DNA of 64,000 bases from Oscillospiraceae bacterium (GCA_910575695.1 CAJTGJ010000009.1:1-64000), one strand, 5' to 3'. Counted from the stretch's first letter, positions 26,268 through 35,303 are shown. The notes: a model not told the origin generated them from the sequence alone. Numbers and translations: made by a program.

Positions 26268-26743
26268 AGCGCTTTACGATTATTTTTTCCATCCTGCTGG
26301 TTCTGGGCTTTGCAGGTGTGCTGGCCTATGTGGCCGCATCGCCGGAGTTCGTTCCGCCCGCGGCGCTGATTGGCGAGGGGGAGGACCCGGATGCCCCCAT
26401 TTGGGACATGACGATAGAGGAGCTCATGGCTGAAATCGCCGCCCAGGGGCTGATTGATGACCCATCCACTGCAATTTCCATGTCCAGCGACGGCCTTTGC
26501 ACCAAGGCACGCCAGGTCAGTGGCGCGGAATTTTATTGGTGGGATTTGGACAACCTGAAGGAGGGCAGCATGGAGGAAACCTCCTACAAGAGTCTGAAGG
26601 CAGATGGGATTATCAACCTCTATGGCTCCGGACACATCACCAGCTGCGTTCACAACGGTCCCTTTGCGCTGTGGTTGGACCTCTACGAGGGGGACGCTAA
26701 GGCGCTGGAGCAGGCGTTCAAGGCTGTGGGCCAGACGAAATAG
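26264..26743 (+). CDS. Small membrane-anchored exported protein (159 aa), paralogue B
   Basis: Begins with an uncleaved-looking membrane anchor (FTIIFSILLVLGFAGVLAYV) instead of a lipobox. The rest parallels paralogue A at 22190 in length and in the motif series E-E-L-x-A-E-I, FYWWDLDNL, HNGPFALWLDLYEGD. It overlaps the exporter gene by 4 nt. A lipid-anchored and a TM-anchored copy flanking an exporter suggests two non-redundant partners. Function unknown. Confidence 0.7.
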   Translation: MKRFTIIFSILLVLGFAGVLAYVAASPEFVPPAALIGEGEDPDAPIWDMTIEELMAEIAAQGLIDDPSTAISMSSDGLCTKARQVSGAEFYWWDLDNLKEGSMEETSYKSLKADGIINLYGSGHITSCVHNGPFALWLDLYEGDAKALEQAFKAVGQTK

Positions 26744-26766
26744 AAACAGGGAGGGACGGACCGGCG

Positions 26767-27531
26767 ATGGAGATGAAAGTACTGCTGGTGGACAGCGATC
26801 AGCAGCTGCGCGAGGAATTGGTCGTCATGCTGTACGCTTTCCAGTGCTTCCGGGTGGCTGGAACGGCGCAGACCTCGACGGAGGCCATTGAGTATGTGCA
26901 GTCCAATGAGGTGGACGTTATATTTGCCAACCACCAGCCAGCGGATCCTCGTACCACCGGTGTCGGGGAGTATTTGTCCGCCGTTCTGGGGCAGAGCCAT
27001 CCCCATATCCAGGTGGTGGTCTATTCCAACTCGGAGGAGTGGGCCTTCAACGCGTTCCGCTGCCAGTGCACCGGATATCTGCTGACGCCCTTCGATCCAT
27101 TGGCGCTTCAATCGCTGGTCAACCGTCTGCGGTACATTTTCGACCTTCAGCAAGCCAAGCGGGAGATATCAAACCGCAGCATCATGATCAAGACCCGCAG
27201 CGGCTATCAGCTTACCCGTGTCAGCGATATTCTTTTCATTGAACGCAGCAACCGGAAAAACCGCATTGTCACTACGGACGGCCAGGAAATCGCGCTGCTG
27301 GGGTATACTATGAACCAGCTGGAGGAAATGCTGGAGGGCTGCGGATTCTATCGCTGTTACCAATCCTTCATCGTCAACCTGTCCCAGGTGGCGGCTGTCC
27401 GGGCGGACAATGAAGCAAAAAATTATGCGATACGATTCAAAGGGTACGAGGGGGAGATCCTGCTCAGCCGGGAAAAATATGCGGAGCTGGTGGAGCTTTT
27501 GAAAGGGCGGTACGCCGGGATCAATATCTGA
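26767..27531 (+). CDS. LytTR regulator with degenerate receiver domain
   Basis: A 254-residue protein. The N-terminal part has the receiver fold, but the phosphoacceptor position is Asn (N55 in VIFANHQPAD), the conserved Lys is Thr (T107 in YLLTPFDP) and the Thr/Ser switch lies in VVVYSNSEEWAF. The C-terminal part is a LytTR DNA-binding domain (SDILFIERSNRKNRIV, FYRCYQSFIVNLSQV). It should therefore act without normal phosphorylation. No kinase gene is adjacent. It follows the exporter operon with SD GGGAGG and precedes a strong terminator, so it probably regulates that operon. Confidence 0.85.
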   Translation: MEMKVLLVDSDQQLREELVVMLYAFQCFRVAGTAQTSTEAIEYVQSNEVDVIFANHQPADPRTTGVGEYLSAVLGQSHPHIQVVVYSNSEEWAFNAFRCQCTGYLLTPFDPLALQSLVNRLRYIFDLQQAKREISNRSIMIKTRSGYQLTRVSDILFIERSNRKNRIVTTDGQEIALLGYTMNQLEEMLEGCGFYRCYQSFIVNLSQVAAVRADNEAKNYAIRFKGYEGEILLSREKYAELVELLKGRYAGINI

Positions 27532-27621
27532 TACGTTGCGCCTGACCGCTGGATTTCTATGGATGAACCACAGCTTATCGTCACCGCAGTTGAAAAGAAG
27601 CAAGTGTTTTGACTATATAAG

Positions 27622-27673
27622 AAAAGCAAGGACCTGCGAAGGCGTCTCGGATTGTTCGCGGGTCCTTGCTTTT
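27622..27673 (+). terminator. Rho-independent terminator of the exporter operon
   Basis: A 19-bp stem (27622-27640 with 27655-27673, one G-T pair) with 14-nt loop runs into TTTTTG. Confidence 0.85.
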
Positions 27674-27761
27674 TGATTGCTTCCGCAGCTGAAACAGGAA
27701 AGCGCCGGGTGGCGACGCGCCATCGGGCGCCTCGCTGAACGGGAATCCGCCGCTGCAGGGC

Positions 27762-27790
27762 TTGTAAATTTTGCCGCTTTCCCCTATAAT
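27762..27790 (+). promoter_or_regulatory. Promoter of the DUF4317 gene
   Basis: TTGTAA (27762-27767) and TATAAT (27785-27790) with 17-bp spacing. Confidence 0.75.
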
Positions 27791-27851
27791 GAAATGGATG
27801 CTTTGATTGCGCGGAACCCGCGCAAAATACATTTGAAACTGCGAGGTTATC

Positions 27852-28991
27852 ATGAATCAGAAAGAGATCAGCGAGCTGAAACGCCGCTTCAGGCTGGGCA
27901 AAAACGCCATCAGCCACATCCACGGCTGCTATGTGAACAGTCAGAAGGAGATCGTCTCCTACCTGAACGAGCCCCTGGACCGGATGCCCGAGGAGGAGGC
28001 GGAGAAATACTTGGCCCTGCTGAAAAAGGCCCTGTCCGGCACGTTGGGCCGGAACCTCATCGACATCGTGTTCTCCACCCAGCAAGTGGCGGACAGCGAT
28101 GAGCACCGCCGCCTCATGGCCCTGCGGGATTCCAGGCTGAAGGACGGCGAGGTGCGGCAGGAGTTCTATCAGGCGGTCATCGACAGCCTGGACATGGGGG
28201 AGGGCAATTACCTCATCCTGCTGGCCCACGACGCCTACGACGTGCCCCATCGAGGGAAGGACGGCGAGGACCGCGCCGATGAGGGCGACACCGTGTTCTC
28301 CTACATCGTGTGCTGCGTCTGCCCGGTGAAGGACGGAAAGCTGGAGCTGGGCTATTGCCCCGGCGAGAACGAGTTCCACAACTGCGCCCCCAGCCAGATC
28401 GTCTCCCCGCCGGAGCTGGGCTTCCTGTTCCCGGCCTTTGACGACAGGGCGGCGAATATCTACAACGCCCTCACCTATGCCCGGAAGCCGGACGAGCTGC
28501 ACCACGAGTTTCTGGACGCCATTTTCCACACCGATCCGCCCATGTCCGCCGGGGAGCAGCGGGAGGCGTTCCAGACCGCCCTGCGGGAGGGGTTGGAGGG
28601 CGCCTGCGGCCTGGAGGTGGTGCAGGCTGTCCACGAACGGCTCGCCGCCCAGATCGAGGAACACCGGGGGACAAAAGACCCGGAGCCCCTGTCCGTCACC
28701 GCGAAGGATGTATCCGCCATCCTGCGGGACTGCGGCGGGTCGGATGAGCAGATCGCCGCTTTCTGTGAAAAGTGCGGGGAGCTGTTCGGCGAGGATGCGG
28801 CGCTCAGCCCTGTCAACCTCATCGACAGCAAGCGGTTTGAGGTAAAAACGGCGGACGCCGCCATCTCCATCGACCCGGAGCACAGCTATTTGGTGGAGAC
28901 GCGGATGATTGACGGAAAGAAGTATCTCCTCATCCCCGCCGGGGAGGGGCTGGAGGTCAACGGGATGCCGGTGGACTGGGTGGATCAATAA
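27852..28991 (+). CDS. DUF4317 family protein
   Basis: A 379-residue soluble protein matching DUF4317, a Firmicutes family of unknown function. It starts MNQKEISELKRRFR, then SHIHGCYVNSQKEIVSYL, and carries the conserved SYIVCCVCPVK-CPGENEFHNC region rich in cysteine. It is monocistronic, with its own promoter. The last codons overlap an antisense transposase remnant. No enzymatic motif is evident. Confidence 0.85.
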   Translation: MNQKEISELKRRFRLGKNAISHIHGCYVNSQKEIVSYLNEPLDRMPEEEAEKYLALLKKALSGTLGRNLIDIVFSTQQVADSDEHRRLMALRDSRLKDGEVRQEFYQAVIDSLDMGEGNYLILLAHDAYDVPHRGKDGEDRADEGDTVFSYIVCCVCPVKDGKLELGYCPGENEFHNCAPSQIVSPPELGFLFPAFDDRAANIYNALTYARKPDELHHEFLDAIFHTDPPMSAGEQREAFQTALREGLEGACGLEVVQAVHERLAAQIEEHRGTKDPEPLSVTAKDVSAILRDCGGSDEQIAAFCEKCGELFGEDAALSPVNLIDSKRFEVKTADAAISIDPEHSYLVETRMIDGKKYLLIPAGEGLEVNGMPVDWVDQ

Positions 28992-29155
28992 ACAGGGCCT
29001 GCTTTATCCAGATTAGAGAATATTCGGCCAAGTCCAAACCGGCGTTTCCCGCTGCCGTTTCGCCCCTCAATGGCGTTGCGTTCACAGGTCTGCCGCTTGA
29101 GTTTGGCGTCTGCCTCAGATTCTTTGCGTAATTCCTGTTTCTCGCTTTTTGCTGC
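28985..29155 (-). pseudogene. DDE transposase C-terminal remnant (IS1182/IS5-like)
   Basis: The minus strand reads 56 codons containing ERNAIEGRNGSGKRRFGLGR, which matches the conserved glutamate-containing end of IS1182/IS5-type transposases (RNxIEGxFGxGKRRYGL). A TAA precedes it and a TGA ends it inside the 3' end of the DUF4317 gene. It is a dead fragment occupying the gap between two convergent genes. Confidence 0.6.
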
Positions 29156-29188
29156 TTAAATGTGTTCAGCAGGCCCCGCATACACACG

Positions 29189-30157
29189 TTAATGATTTTT
29201 CTCAATATCCTGCCAGTTTGAATTGCCCAATATCTCCGCGTTTTCTCCCAGGAACACCTTTCCGGCCTCCTGGTCGCCTTGAAGGTGGTAGAGCATCCAA
29301 GCGGTCATGCAGCCTTCGGTGCGCACCTGCATCTCGCCGTGCTCCGCGCCGGTGACCCGTGCGCGGACCTTCAGCACATCATCTGTCATGCTGTTATAGA
29401 TCTCCGCCAAGGAGGCCAGAGGGGCCACACCGCCGAATTCTCCGTTGATGTCTGCCACACCCAGGTCATCGGAGGCGCCAGTGGCCGCTGTCATAAAATA
29501 AGGGATGGAAATTTTGGAGCTGTCATACTCCCACCCCATGCTGGCGGCCAGTAACGGATACGCCGCGCTGCCGGTGAAAATCGCTTTGTAGAGGCGGCTG
29601 TTTTCGTATTTTTCGGCCGCGCCCAGCGCCCCCGCGCCGCCCTGCGAATATCCGATAATGCCGATATTGTCCCGGTCAATCTGACCGGCAATCTCACTCT
29701 CGTTCAGCAAAAAATCCAGGGCGATGGACGTTGTCTCGCCGGTGCCGGCCTGGGGGTCGTCCGTACCCACGGCGACGAACCCCCAGGAGGCCAGCCGCTG
29801 GAAGAAGGGCAGATAAATTTTAGCGGGTGTGTTGCTTCCGTTCACCACCATCACCACAGGGTACTGCTTGCCGCTGGTTCTCAGCTCGGCGGGGTAGTAT
29901 ATGCGGATGGCGCCGATGGATTTGTTGTCCGATTTGTGCTCCAGATGCTCCACCTCATAGCTGCCCCGGCCTGCGTAGTATTCCTCCAGCTTGCCGCCTG
30001 CGGGAAACGCCTCAGCAAACGACTTGTAGTAATCATCCGTCAGAATGGGGGTGTTCAGCGTTTTCCAATGCTTATACTGGGCATAAGCAAAAAATGCGGC
30101 CAGCAGCACCGCCAGCGACAAGACCCCGGTTCCTAAAATCCTCAACACTTTTTTCAT
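29189..30157 (-). CDS. Alpha/beta-hydrolase (dienelactone hydrolase/PET-hydrolase-like)
   Basis: A 322-residue hydrolase with an N-terminal membrane anchor (ILGTGVLSLAVLLAAFFAYA). Catalytic features are the nucleophile elbow GYSQGGAG, a DDPQAG segment and a C-terminal His in TGAEHGEMQ. VVMVVNGSNTPAKIYLPFFQ and the overall layout resemble chlorophyllase/dienelactone-hydrolase relatives. ATG 30157 is chosen since AAGGAG lies 9 nt upstream, whereas an ATG 9 nt earlier abuts it. The gene is divergent from a TetR-type regulator that probably controls it. Substrate unknown. Confidence 0.8.
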   Translation of the reverse strand: MKKVLRILGTGVLSLAVLLAAFFAYAQYKHWKTLNTPILTDDYYKSFAEAFPAGGKLEEYYAGRGSYEVEHLEHKSDNKSIGAIRIYYPAELRTSGKQYPVVMVVNGSNTPAKIYLPFFQRLASWGFVAVGTDDPQAGTGETTSIALDFLLNESEIAGQIDRDNIGIIGYSQGGAGALGAAEKYENSRLYKAIFTGSAAYPLLAASMGWEYDSSKISIPYFMTAATGASDDLGVADINGEFGGVAPLASLAEIYNSMTDDVLKVRARVTGAEHGEMQVRTEGCMTAWMLYHLQGDQEAGKVFLGENAEILGNSNWQDIEKNH

Positions 30158-30212
30158 CACGCCCATCTCCTTTTTCCCTTGACGTTGCAAAAGAAAAGTA
30201 TTATGATATCCC

Positions 30213-30328
30213 TGTTCGGAACAAGCGTCCCAATAAAGAACAACTATTCCTTTTGGCTGATAATAGGATACCACATGGGCTTTCATGATGCAAGAACGTA
30301 CTGACTGGCGGTGCGCTATGCGGAACAA
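30213..30328. promoter_or_regulatory. Candidate TetR operator region
   Basis: TGTTCGGAACA (30213-30223) is an odd-centred palindrome. Its half CGGAACAA (30217-30224) is repeated at 30321-30328 beside the tetR start. Two such sites in a divergent intergenic region are suggestive of regulator binding. Confidence 0.35.
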
Positions 30329-30349
30329 AAAGGAGGGTTTTGTACCTCA

Positions 30350-30850
30350 ATGAAAAGAACGCAGACAGCATTTTTGAAATTATGTCTGGCGGACGCGCTG
30401 ATTAAATTGATGGCCGCCCAGGACTACGACGGCATCAATGTGAATGCAATCTGCGAGCTGGCAGGGGTAGGGAGAACAACCTTCTACCGGCATCTTGACT
30501 GCAGGAACAGCAAAGAGGAACTGCTGATATTTAAGATCAATTACGAGTGGGGCCGCTATGCTGATTTGCACCAGGAGGATGTGGAAAAAGACAAGGGCTT
30601 CGCGCTCGCCTGTTTCATCTATGAAAACCGGCGGCTGTTCTCCCTGCTTTACAGCAATGGGCTGATCGTGGTAATCATGCGGGCTTGCGAATTGCTGGTG
30701 TCCGGCGGAGATGCCTGGGACAAAAATAACTCCTATCTGATGTCTTACTTTACTTATGGCTATTTTGGCGTCATTTACCAGTGGATTAAGTACGGCTTTG
30801 ATGAAACGCCGGAGCAGGTGCAAAGGCATATTATGGATGCCTTTCCGTAA
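30350..30850 (+). CDS. TetR-family transcriptional regulator
   Basis: A 166-residue regulator with an N-terminal helix-turn-helix (DYDGINVNAICELAGVGRTTFYRHL) and an all-helical C-terminal ligand domain. The ATG at 30350 follows AAGGAGGG by 12 nt. Divergent to the membrane-anchored hydrolase, so likely its local repressor. Ends just before a perfect 16-bp terminator. Confidence 0.85.
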   Translation: MKRTQTAFLKLCLADALIKLMAAQDYDGINVNAICELAGVGRTTFYRHLDCRNSKEELLIFKINYEWGRYADLHQEDVEKDKGFALACFIYENRRLFSLLYSNGLIVVIMRACELLVSGGDAWDKNNSYLMSYFTYGYFGVIYQWIKYGFDETPEQVQRHIMDAFP

Positions 30851-30858
30851 GCTTATGA

Positions 30859-30894
30859 AAGAACTCCCGTCTGTCTGCACAGACGGGAGTTCTT
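30859..30894 (+). terminator. Terminator after tetR-type gene
   Basis: Perfect 16-bp stem (30859-30874 with 30879-30894) and 4-nt loop, followed by CTCATT. Confidence 0.75.
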
Positions 30895-30923
30895 CTCATT
30901 CGAGATATCGGCTCGATCAAACA

Positions 30924-30983
30924 TTACGCCCCGGTGCGGGGCGTAAAATTTCTGCTTGCAATTTCAGGAAAGGATACTATAAT
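30924..30983 (+). promoter_or_regulatory. Promoter and inverted repeat upstream of gntR-type gene
   Basis: TTGCAA (30956-30961) and TATAAT (30978-30983) are 16 bp apart. Just upstream, TTACGCCCCG (30924-30933) and its exact complement (30937-30946) form a 10-bp inverted repeat with a 3-nt spacer, a candidate operator. Confidence 0.65.
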
Positions 30984-31033
30984 AAACCTTGCAAGATATA
31001 AAATGGAATTGTGTGGAAATGAGGCGCTGCGAT

Positions 31034-31681
31034 ATGGCACGGATCAAAAAAGCGTCCCTGGTGGACCAGATTTACTCAAAGCTCCGGGAGGACATCATCA
31101 CGCTGAAAATCCCCCTGGGCACCCGGCTCAACGTCAACGAGCTTCAGTCTGACCTGGGTGTGAGCTGCACCCCCATCCGGGAGGCGGTGAACCGGCTCCA
31201 GCAGGAGGAGCTGGTGATCTACGAGAACAACGTGGGGGCCAGGGTGCTCACCCTGGACGAGCACGACGTGCGGGAGATCAACGAGCTGGCCCTGACGCTT
31301 CAGCAGGCGGCGGTGCGGCTTGCCATGAAAAACGGGGACCGGGAGGCGATGGTCAGGGAGCTCACCGAGCAGGCGGAGCGGTACTCCGCCGCCCGCTCCC
31401 CCCGGGAGAGCGTCAAGGCGGTACACAACCTGATCGGCGTGTTCTACCGCCACTGCGGCAACAGGCGGCTGGACCGCAGTATGATCGCCATCCAGGGGCA
31501 GGTGCTGCTGCTGCGGTACATTTACGCTGAGTGTCTCGGGTGTACCACCCATACCGGCCAGCTCATCCGCATCCGGGACGGGGCGGCTGATGGAAACGCG
31601 GACGACATCTGCGCCGCCCTGGAGGCGTATAACGACCGCGCCGCCCCCGCTGTTTTGGAGTGGCTGAACAATCACGCGTAA
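31034..31681 (+). CDS. GntR-family transcriptional regulator (FCD type)
   Basis: A 215-residue regulator. The winged helix is SLVDQIYSKLREDIITLKIP-GTRLN then CTPIREAVNRLQQEELV. The all-helical C-terminal domain resembles the FadR/FCD group. The SD is weak for all candidate starts; 31034 is chosen because MARIKKASLVDQIY matches family beginnings and it lies about 45 nt after the predicted transcript start. No obvious target gene adjoins it. Confidence 0.85.
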   Translation: MARIKKASLVDQIYSKLREDIITLKIPLGTRLNVNELQSDLGVSCTPIREAVNRLQQEELVIYENNVGARVLTLDEHDVREINELALTLQQAAVRLAMKNGDREAMVRELTEQAERYSAARSPRESVKAVHNLIGVFYRHCGNRRLDRSMIAIQGQVLLLRYIYAECLGCTTHTGQLIRIRDGAADGNADDICAALEAYNDRAAPAVLEWLNNHA

Positions 31682-31689
31682 CTTGGAAG

Positions 31690-31724
31690 AAAAGGGCCGG
31701 TCCGCTCAGGGAACCGGCCCTTTT
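31690..31724. terminator. Terminator after gntR-type gene
   Basis: AAAAGGGCCGGT (31690-31701) pairs with 31713-31724, ending in TTTTG. It may serve both strands, since the CCA-adding enzyme gene ends at 31864. Nothing else is seen in 31725-31863. Confidence 0.75.
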
Positions 31725-31863
31725 GCTGTACCTCGGGCCGATTTCAAACACTGCTTGTTCAGCGGCCGCCGCAGGAGGCGCAGGGGAAGGGATGCACTGG
31801 GATGGGCCGGATAAGGCCCGCCTTGAAAATCGGATGCCGGTTTTCAAGTGTTTTGACGATGCC

Positions 31864-33213
31864 TCATTGCCGAAGTAATTGCTGCTTGATTGAGTTGATC
31901 CCCTTCAGCAAAGCGTTTCGCTGGTTTTGGATTTCTCCATCAAGAATTCGCTTCAATAGCCCTTCCAACACCTGCCCCACCTCCGGCCCCGGCTCGATCC
32001 CCGCGGCGATCACATCCCGGCCGTTCACTGCCAAATCCTTCAGCGTAAGACACTGCTTTTCCGCCAGAATCCGTTCCGCCTGGGCCCTGATCTCACCCAG
32101 TTCCGCCAGACGGCCCCGCACCTTTTCCAGGTTCTGCCCCATATTGTCCGCCCGCTTGACCTCCAGAAGCTGGAAGAACGCCTCCGGCCCCAGCCGGCTG
32201 AGCCAGCGCCGGATGGCCGGGCCTGTGGGCGGCAGCGGCACGTCGTGGCGCTTCACCAGCAGCACCACCCGCTCCCGGGTCTTGCTGTCGAATTTCAGCG
32301 CCTGGAGCATCTCGTCCGCCAGCCGGGCGCTGACGGCAGGGTGGCCGTAGAAGTGGTCAACCCCCTGCTCGTCGGTGGACTTGCAGGCGGGCTTGCCGAT
32401 GTCGTGGAGCAGCATGGCCAGCCGCAGGGCCACATCGGCGGGCGCCGCCTCCACGGCGTGGATGGTGTGCTCCCAGCCGCCCCGGCAGTGCCAGGGGCTG
32501 TGTTGTTCCAGTGTGACCAGAGGCCCCAGCTGGGGCCAGAATTGACAGAATACATCCGGGTACTGCCGCAAAACGTTCCCCGCGTCTTTGCCCGCCAGCA
32601 GTTTGCGCAGCTCCGCGTTAATCCGCTCCGCCGCCACCCGGTCCAGCATGGCCCGATTCTCATGGATGGCCCGGGCGGTGTGCGCCTCGATCTCATAGCC
32701 GAACACAGCGGCGAACCGCAGGGCCCGCATCACCCGCAGGCCGTCCTCCTGAAAGCGCGGGTCCGGTTCTCCCACGCAGCGGATCAACCCGGCCCTGATG
32801 TCCTCCGCCCCACCGAAGGGATCGCGCAGGTTCCCGTCCAAATCCATGGCAATAGCGTTCATGGTGAAGTCCCGGCGGGCCAAATCCTCCGCCAGGTCAG
32901 GGACAAAGCGCACATAGTCCGGACGCCGGCGGTCGGAATAGGGCCCCTCCCTGCGGTAGGTGGTGATCTCATAGGGTTCGCCCTCCACCAGCACGGTGAC
33001 GGTGCCGTGCTTCAGCCCGGTCCCGAGAATCCGCCGCCCGGCAAAGCACTTTTCCGTCTCCTCCGGGAGGGCGGAGGTGCAGATATCCCAGTCATGGGGC
33101 TCCACGCCCCGCAGCAGATCCCGCACACAGCCGCCCACCAGATAGCCCTCATGGCCCGCCGCAGCCAGCGTTTGCAGGATATATCCCGCCCCGGCGGGAA
33201 TCTCAAATTTCAC
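31864..33213 (-). CDS. cca: CCA tRNA nucleotidyltransferase
   Basis: A 449-residue class II CCA-adding enzyme that builds or repairs tRNA 3' ends. It shows GGCVRDLLRG, the DWDI metal-binding carboxylates, RRDFTMNAIA, EDGLRVMRALRFA, and a C-terminal HD motif (MLLHDIGKP) with a later HDVP segment. Length matches HD-containing Firmicutes Cca proteins. It is alone on the strand with no close upstream partner. Confidence 0.95.
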   Translation of the reverse strand: MKFEIPAGAGYILQTLAAAGHEGYLVGGCVRDLLRGVEPHDWDICTSALPEETEKCFAGRRILGTGLKHGTVTVLVEGEPYEITTYRREGPYSDRRRPDYVRFVPDLAEDLARRDFTMNAIAMDLDGNLRDPFGGAEDIRAGLIRCVGEPDPRFQEDGLRVMRALRFAAVFGYEIEAHTARAIHENRAMLDRVAAERINAELRKLLAGKDAGNVLRQYPDVFCQFWPQLGPLVTLEQHSPWHCRGGWEHTIHAVEAAPADVALRLAMLLHDIGKPACKSTDEQGVDHFYGHPAVSARLADEMLQALKFDSKTRERVVLLVKRHDVPLPPTGPAIRRWLSRLGPEAFFQLLEVKRADNMGQNLEKVRGRLAELGEIRAQAERILAEKQCLTLKDLAVNGRDVIAAGIEPGPEVGQVLEGLLKRILDGEIQNQRNALLKGINSIKQQLLRQ

Positions 33214-33512
33214 CGCGCACCACCCTCTCGCTGTCCTCCGTCCGGGGCCTGACGCTCGTGTCCGTGGTAGAAGCCGGTGCTCAGTTCAAAGACACGATGA
33301 TACAGCCCGTGAAATAATTGCGCCTGTCTGGCGCACATTAAAATGCCTTATGAGGAGATCTTACCCGCTGTCGCAGGGCGGGTCAAGAAAAATATGGCTC
33401 AAAGCATTTGCTTTGGCGAAAAACAGCCCGCGTCAGATGCTCCTGATCCCCGCCCCGCACGCATACGCCAAACCGGGATCCAGCGGCAGGACAGTTCCGG
33501 CGCATACGAAAA
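33214..33512. other. Intergenic region, no gene recognised
   Basis: About 300 bp between the cca start and the terminator of the mutase gene. It presumably holds the cca promoter on the minus strand, but I see no convincing -35/-10 pair and no protein-like frame. Confidence 0.4.
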
Positions 33513-33554
33513 GGCAAAAGCCCCTGATTTCAGCGGAAATCAAGGGCTTTTGCC
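33513..33554 (-). terminator. Terminator of the GNAT-pepS-mutase operon
   Basis: An 18-bp stem with one mismatch (33513-33530 with 33537-33554) and 6-nt loop. On the minus strand it is followed by TTTTCG. Confidence 0.8.
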
Positions 33555-33581
33555 CGTTGTGCTTTAGTTGGGATTTCCGGG

Positions 33582-35303
33582 TCAGTCCTTCAGGCCCTCC
33601 GCCCAGGCGGAATACCGGGCCACCTTGCCGGCGCAGTCGTCCTGACTGGCGCCCTGGGCCAGGATGTACACCTTCACCTTGGGCTCGGTGCCGGAGGGCC
33701 GCACGATAACAGAGGTGCCGTCCGCCAGCTCATACCGCAGGACGTTGGAGCCGGACAGCTCCATGGCGCTCTTCCCGCCGGTGGCGGCGTCCACCACGCT
33801 GCCGTCCTTGTAGTCCTTCCAGGTCTTGACGGCCTCGCCGCCGATCTCGCGGGGCGGGTTGGCCCGCAGGTTCGCCATCAGATCGGCCATCTTTTTCAGG
33901 CCGTCCAGACCGGGCATTACCAGGTTCAAGGTGCGCTCGCCGTAGCTGCCGTACTTCTCATACAGGGCCTGGAGGGCGTCGTACAGGGTCATGCCCTTCC
34001 CGGCGTAGTACGCGGCCATCTCGGTGAGGGCCACGGCGGCGGTGACAGCGTCCTTGTCCCGGACGTAGCTGCCCAGCATATAGCCGTAGCTCTCCTCGTA
34101 GGACATGATGACATTGCCCTCGCCGCTGTTTTCCAGCTGGTCCTTCTTCTGGGCCAGGAACTTGAAGCCGGTGAAGGTGTCAAAGCACTTCAGCCCGTTG
34201 ACCTCGGCCACTTTGCGGGCCATCTCGGTGGTGACGATGGTTTTCAGCGCCACGGGGTTGGCGGGCATTTTCCCGGTGCGCTGTTTCGCGCCGATGAGGT
34301 AGTCCAGCAGCAGCACGCCGGTCTGGTTGCCGGTGAGGACCTTGAACTCGTCGCCCGCCCGGACCATCAGGCCCACCCGGTCGGCGTCGGGGTCGGAGCC
34401 CAGGATGAAGTCGGCCCCTTCCTTCCTGGCCAGGTCCACCGCCAGATAGAAGCCCTCGGGGTTCTCCGGGTTGGGGGACGCCACGGTGGGGAAATTGCCG
34501 TCAATGACCATCTGCTCGGGGACGCAGATCACGTGCTTCATGCCCAGCCGCTTCAGGGCCTCGGGGATCAGCTTGTGGCCGGTGCCGTGGAAGGGGGTGT
34601 ATACCATTTTGAAGGTGTCCGCCACCGCGTCCACCGCCGCCTGGTCATTGACCTGCTCCATGACGTTTTTCAGGAATTTCTCGTCGGTCTCCTCCCCCAT
34701 GATGGTGATGAGGCCGTCGGCCACCGCCTTGTCGTAGTCCGCCGCCTTCACGTCGAACACGTCGGATTCCCGCATGATCTTGGCCACCTCGTCGGCGTGG
34801 CTGGGGGGGAGCTGGGCCCCGTCGGACCAGTACACCTTATAGCCGTTGTACTCCTTGGGGTTGTGGCTGGCGGTGATGTTGATGCCCGCGATACAGCCGT
34901 ACTCCCGGATGGCGAAGGACAGCTCGGGGGTGGGGCGCAGGGACTCGAACAGCCGCACCGGGATACCAGCGGCGGCCATGATGCAGGCGGCCTCCCGGGC
35001 GAAAATGTCGGAGTTGTTCCGGCAGTCGAAGCAGATGGCAACGCCCTTTTTCACCGCCTCGGGACCCTCGCCCAGGATCACCTTGGCAAACGCCTGGGTG
35101 GCGTGGCGGATCACGTGGATGTTCATGCGGTACAGGCCCGCGCCCATGGTGCCCCGCAGTCCGGCGGTGCCGAACTCCAGCTGGGAGAAGAAGCGGGATT
35201 CGATCTCCTTCTCGTCCCCGGCGATGGCGGTGAGCTCCGCCTTTTCGGCCTCAGACAGCGCGGGGGAATTGAGCCATTGCTCATAGGTTTGTTTGTAGTC
35301 CAT
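33582..35303 (-). CDS. Phospho-sugar mutase (phosphoglucomutase/phosphomannomutase)
   Basis: A 573-residue alpha-D-phosphohexomutase interconverting hexose 1- and 6-phosphates. It has the catalytic phosphoserine loop TASHNPKEYNGYKVY, the magnesium loop GSDPDADRVG, the sugar loop SYEESYGYMLG and the phosphate loop RPSGTEPKVKVY. The length fits the PgcA-type Firmicutes enzymes. It starts 24 nt after the aminopeptidase stop, so the two are co-transcribed. Confidence 0.93.
   Translation of the reverse strand: MDYKQTYEQWLNSPALSEAEKAELTAIAGDEKEIESRFFSQLEFGTAGLRGTMGAGLYRMNIHVIRHATQAFAKVILGEGPEAVKKGVAICFDCRNNSDIFAREAACIMAAAGIPVRLFESLRPTPELSFAIREYGCIAGINITASHNPKEYNGYKVYWSDGAQLPPSHADEVAKIMRESDVFDVKAADYDKAVADGLITIMGEETDEKFLKNVMEQVNDQAAVDAVADTFKMVYTPFHGTGHKLIPEALKRLGMKHVICVPEQMVIDGNFPTVASPNPENPEGFYLAVDLARKEGADFILGSDPDADRVGLMVRAGDEFKVLTGNQTGVLLLDYLIGAKQRTGKMPANPVALKTIVTTEMARKVAEVNGLKCFDTFTGFKFLAQKKDQLENSGEGNVIMSYEESYGYMLGSYVRDKDAVTAAVALTEMAAYYAGKGMTLYDALQALYEKYGSYGERTLNLVMPGLDGLKKMADLMANLRANPPREIGGEAVKTWKDYKDGSVVDAATGGKSAMELSGSNVLRYELADGTSVIVRPSGTEPKVKVYILAQGASQDDCAGKVARYSAWAEGLKD

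Noticed and set aside
19708-27618. Identical 15-mer GTGTTTTGACTATAT at 19708-19722 and 27604-27618
   Set aside because: About one or two identical 15-mer pairs are expected by chance in 64 kb, and the two contexts (upstream of M16, before a terminator) share nothing else.
33343-33567. Short plus-strand frame overlapping the mutase terminator
   Set aside because: It runs through a strong terminator hairpin, has no ribosome-binding site and has no recognisable similarity.
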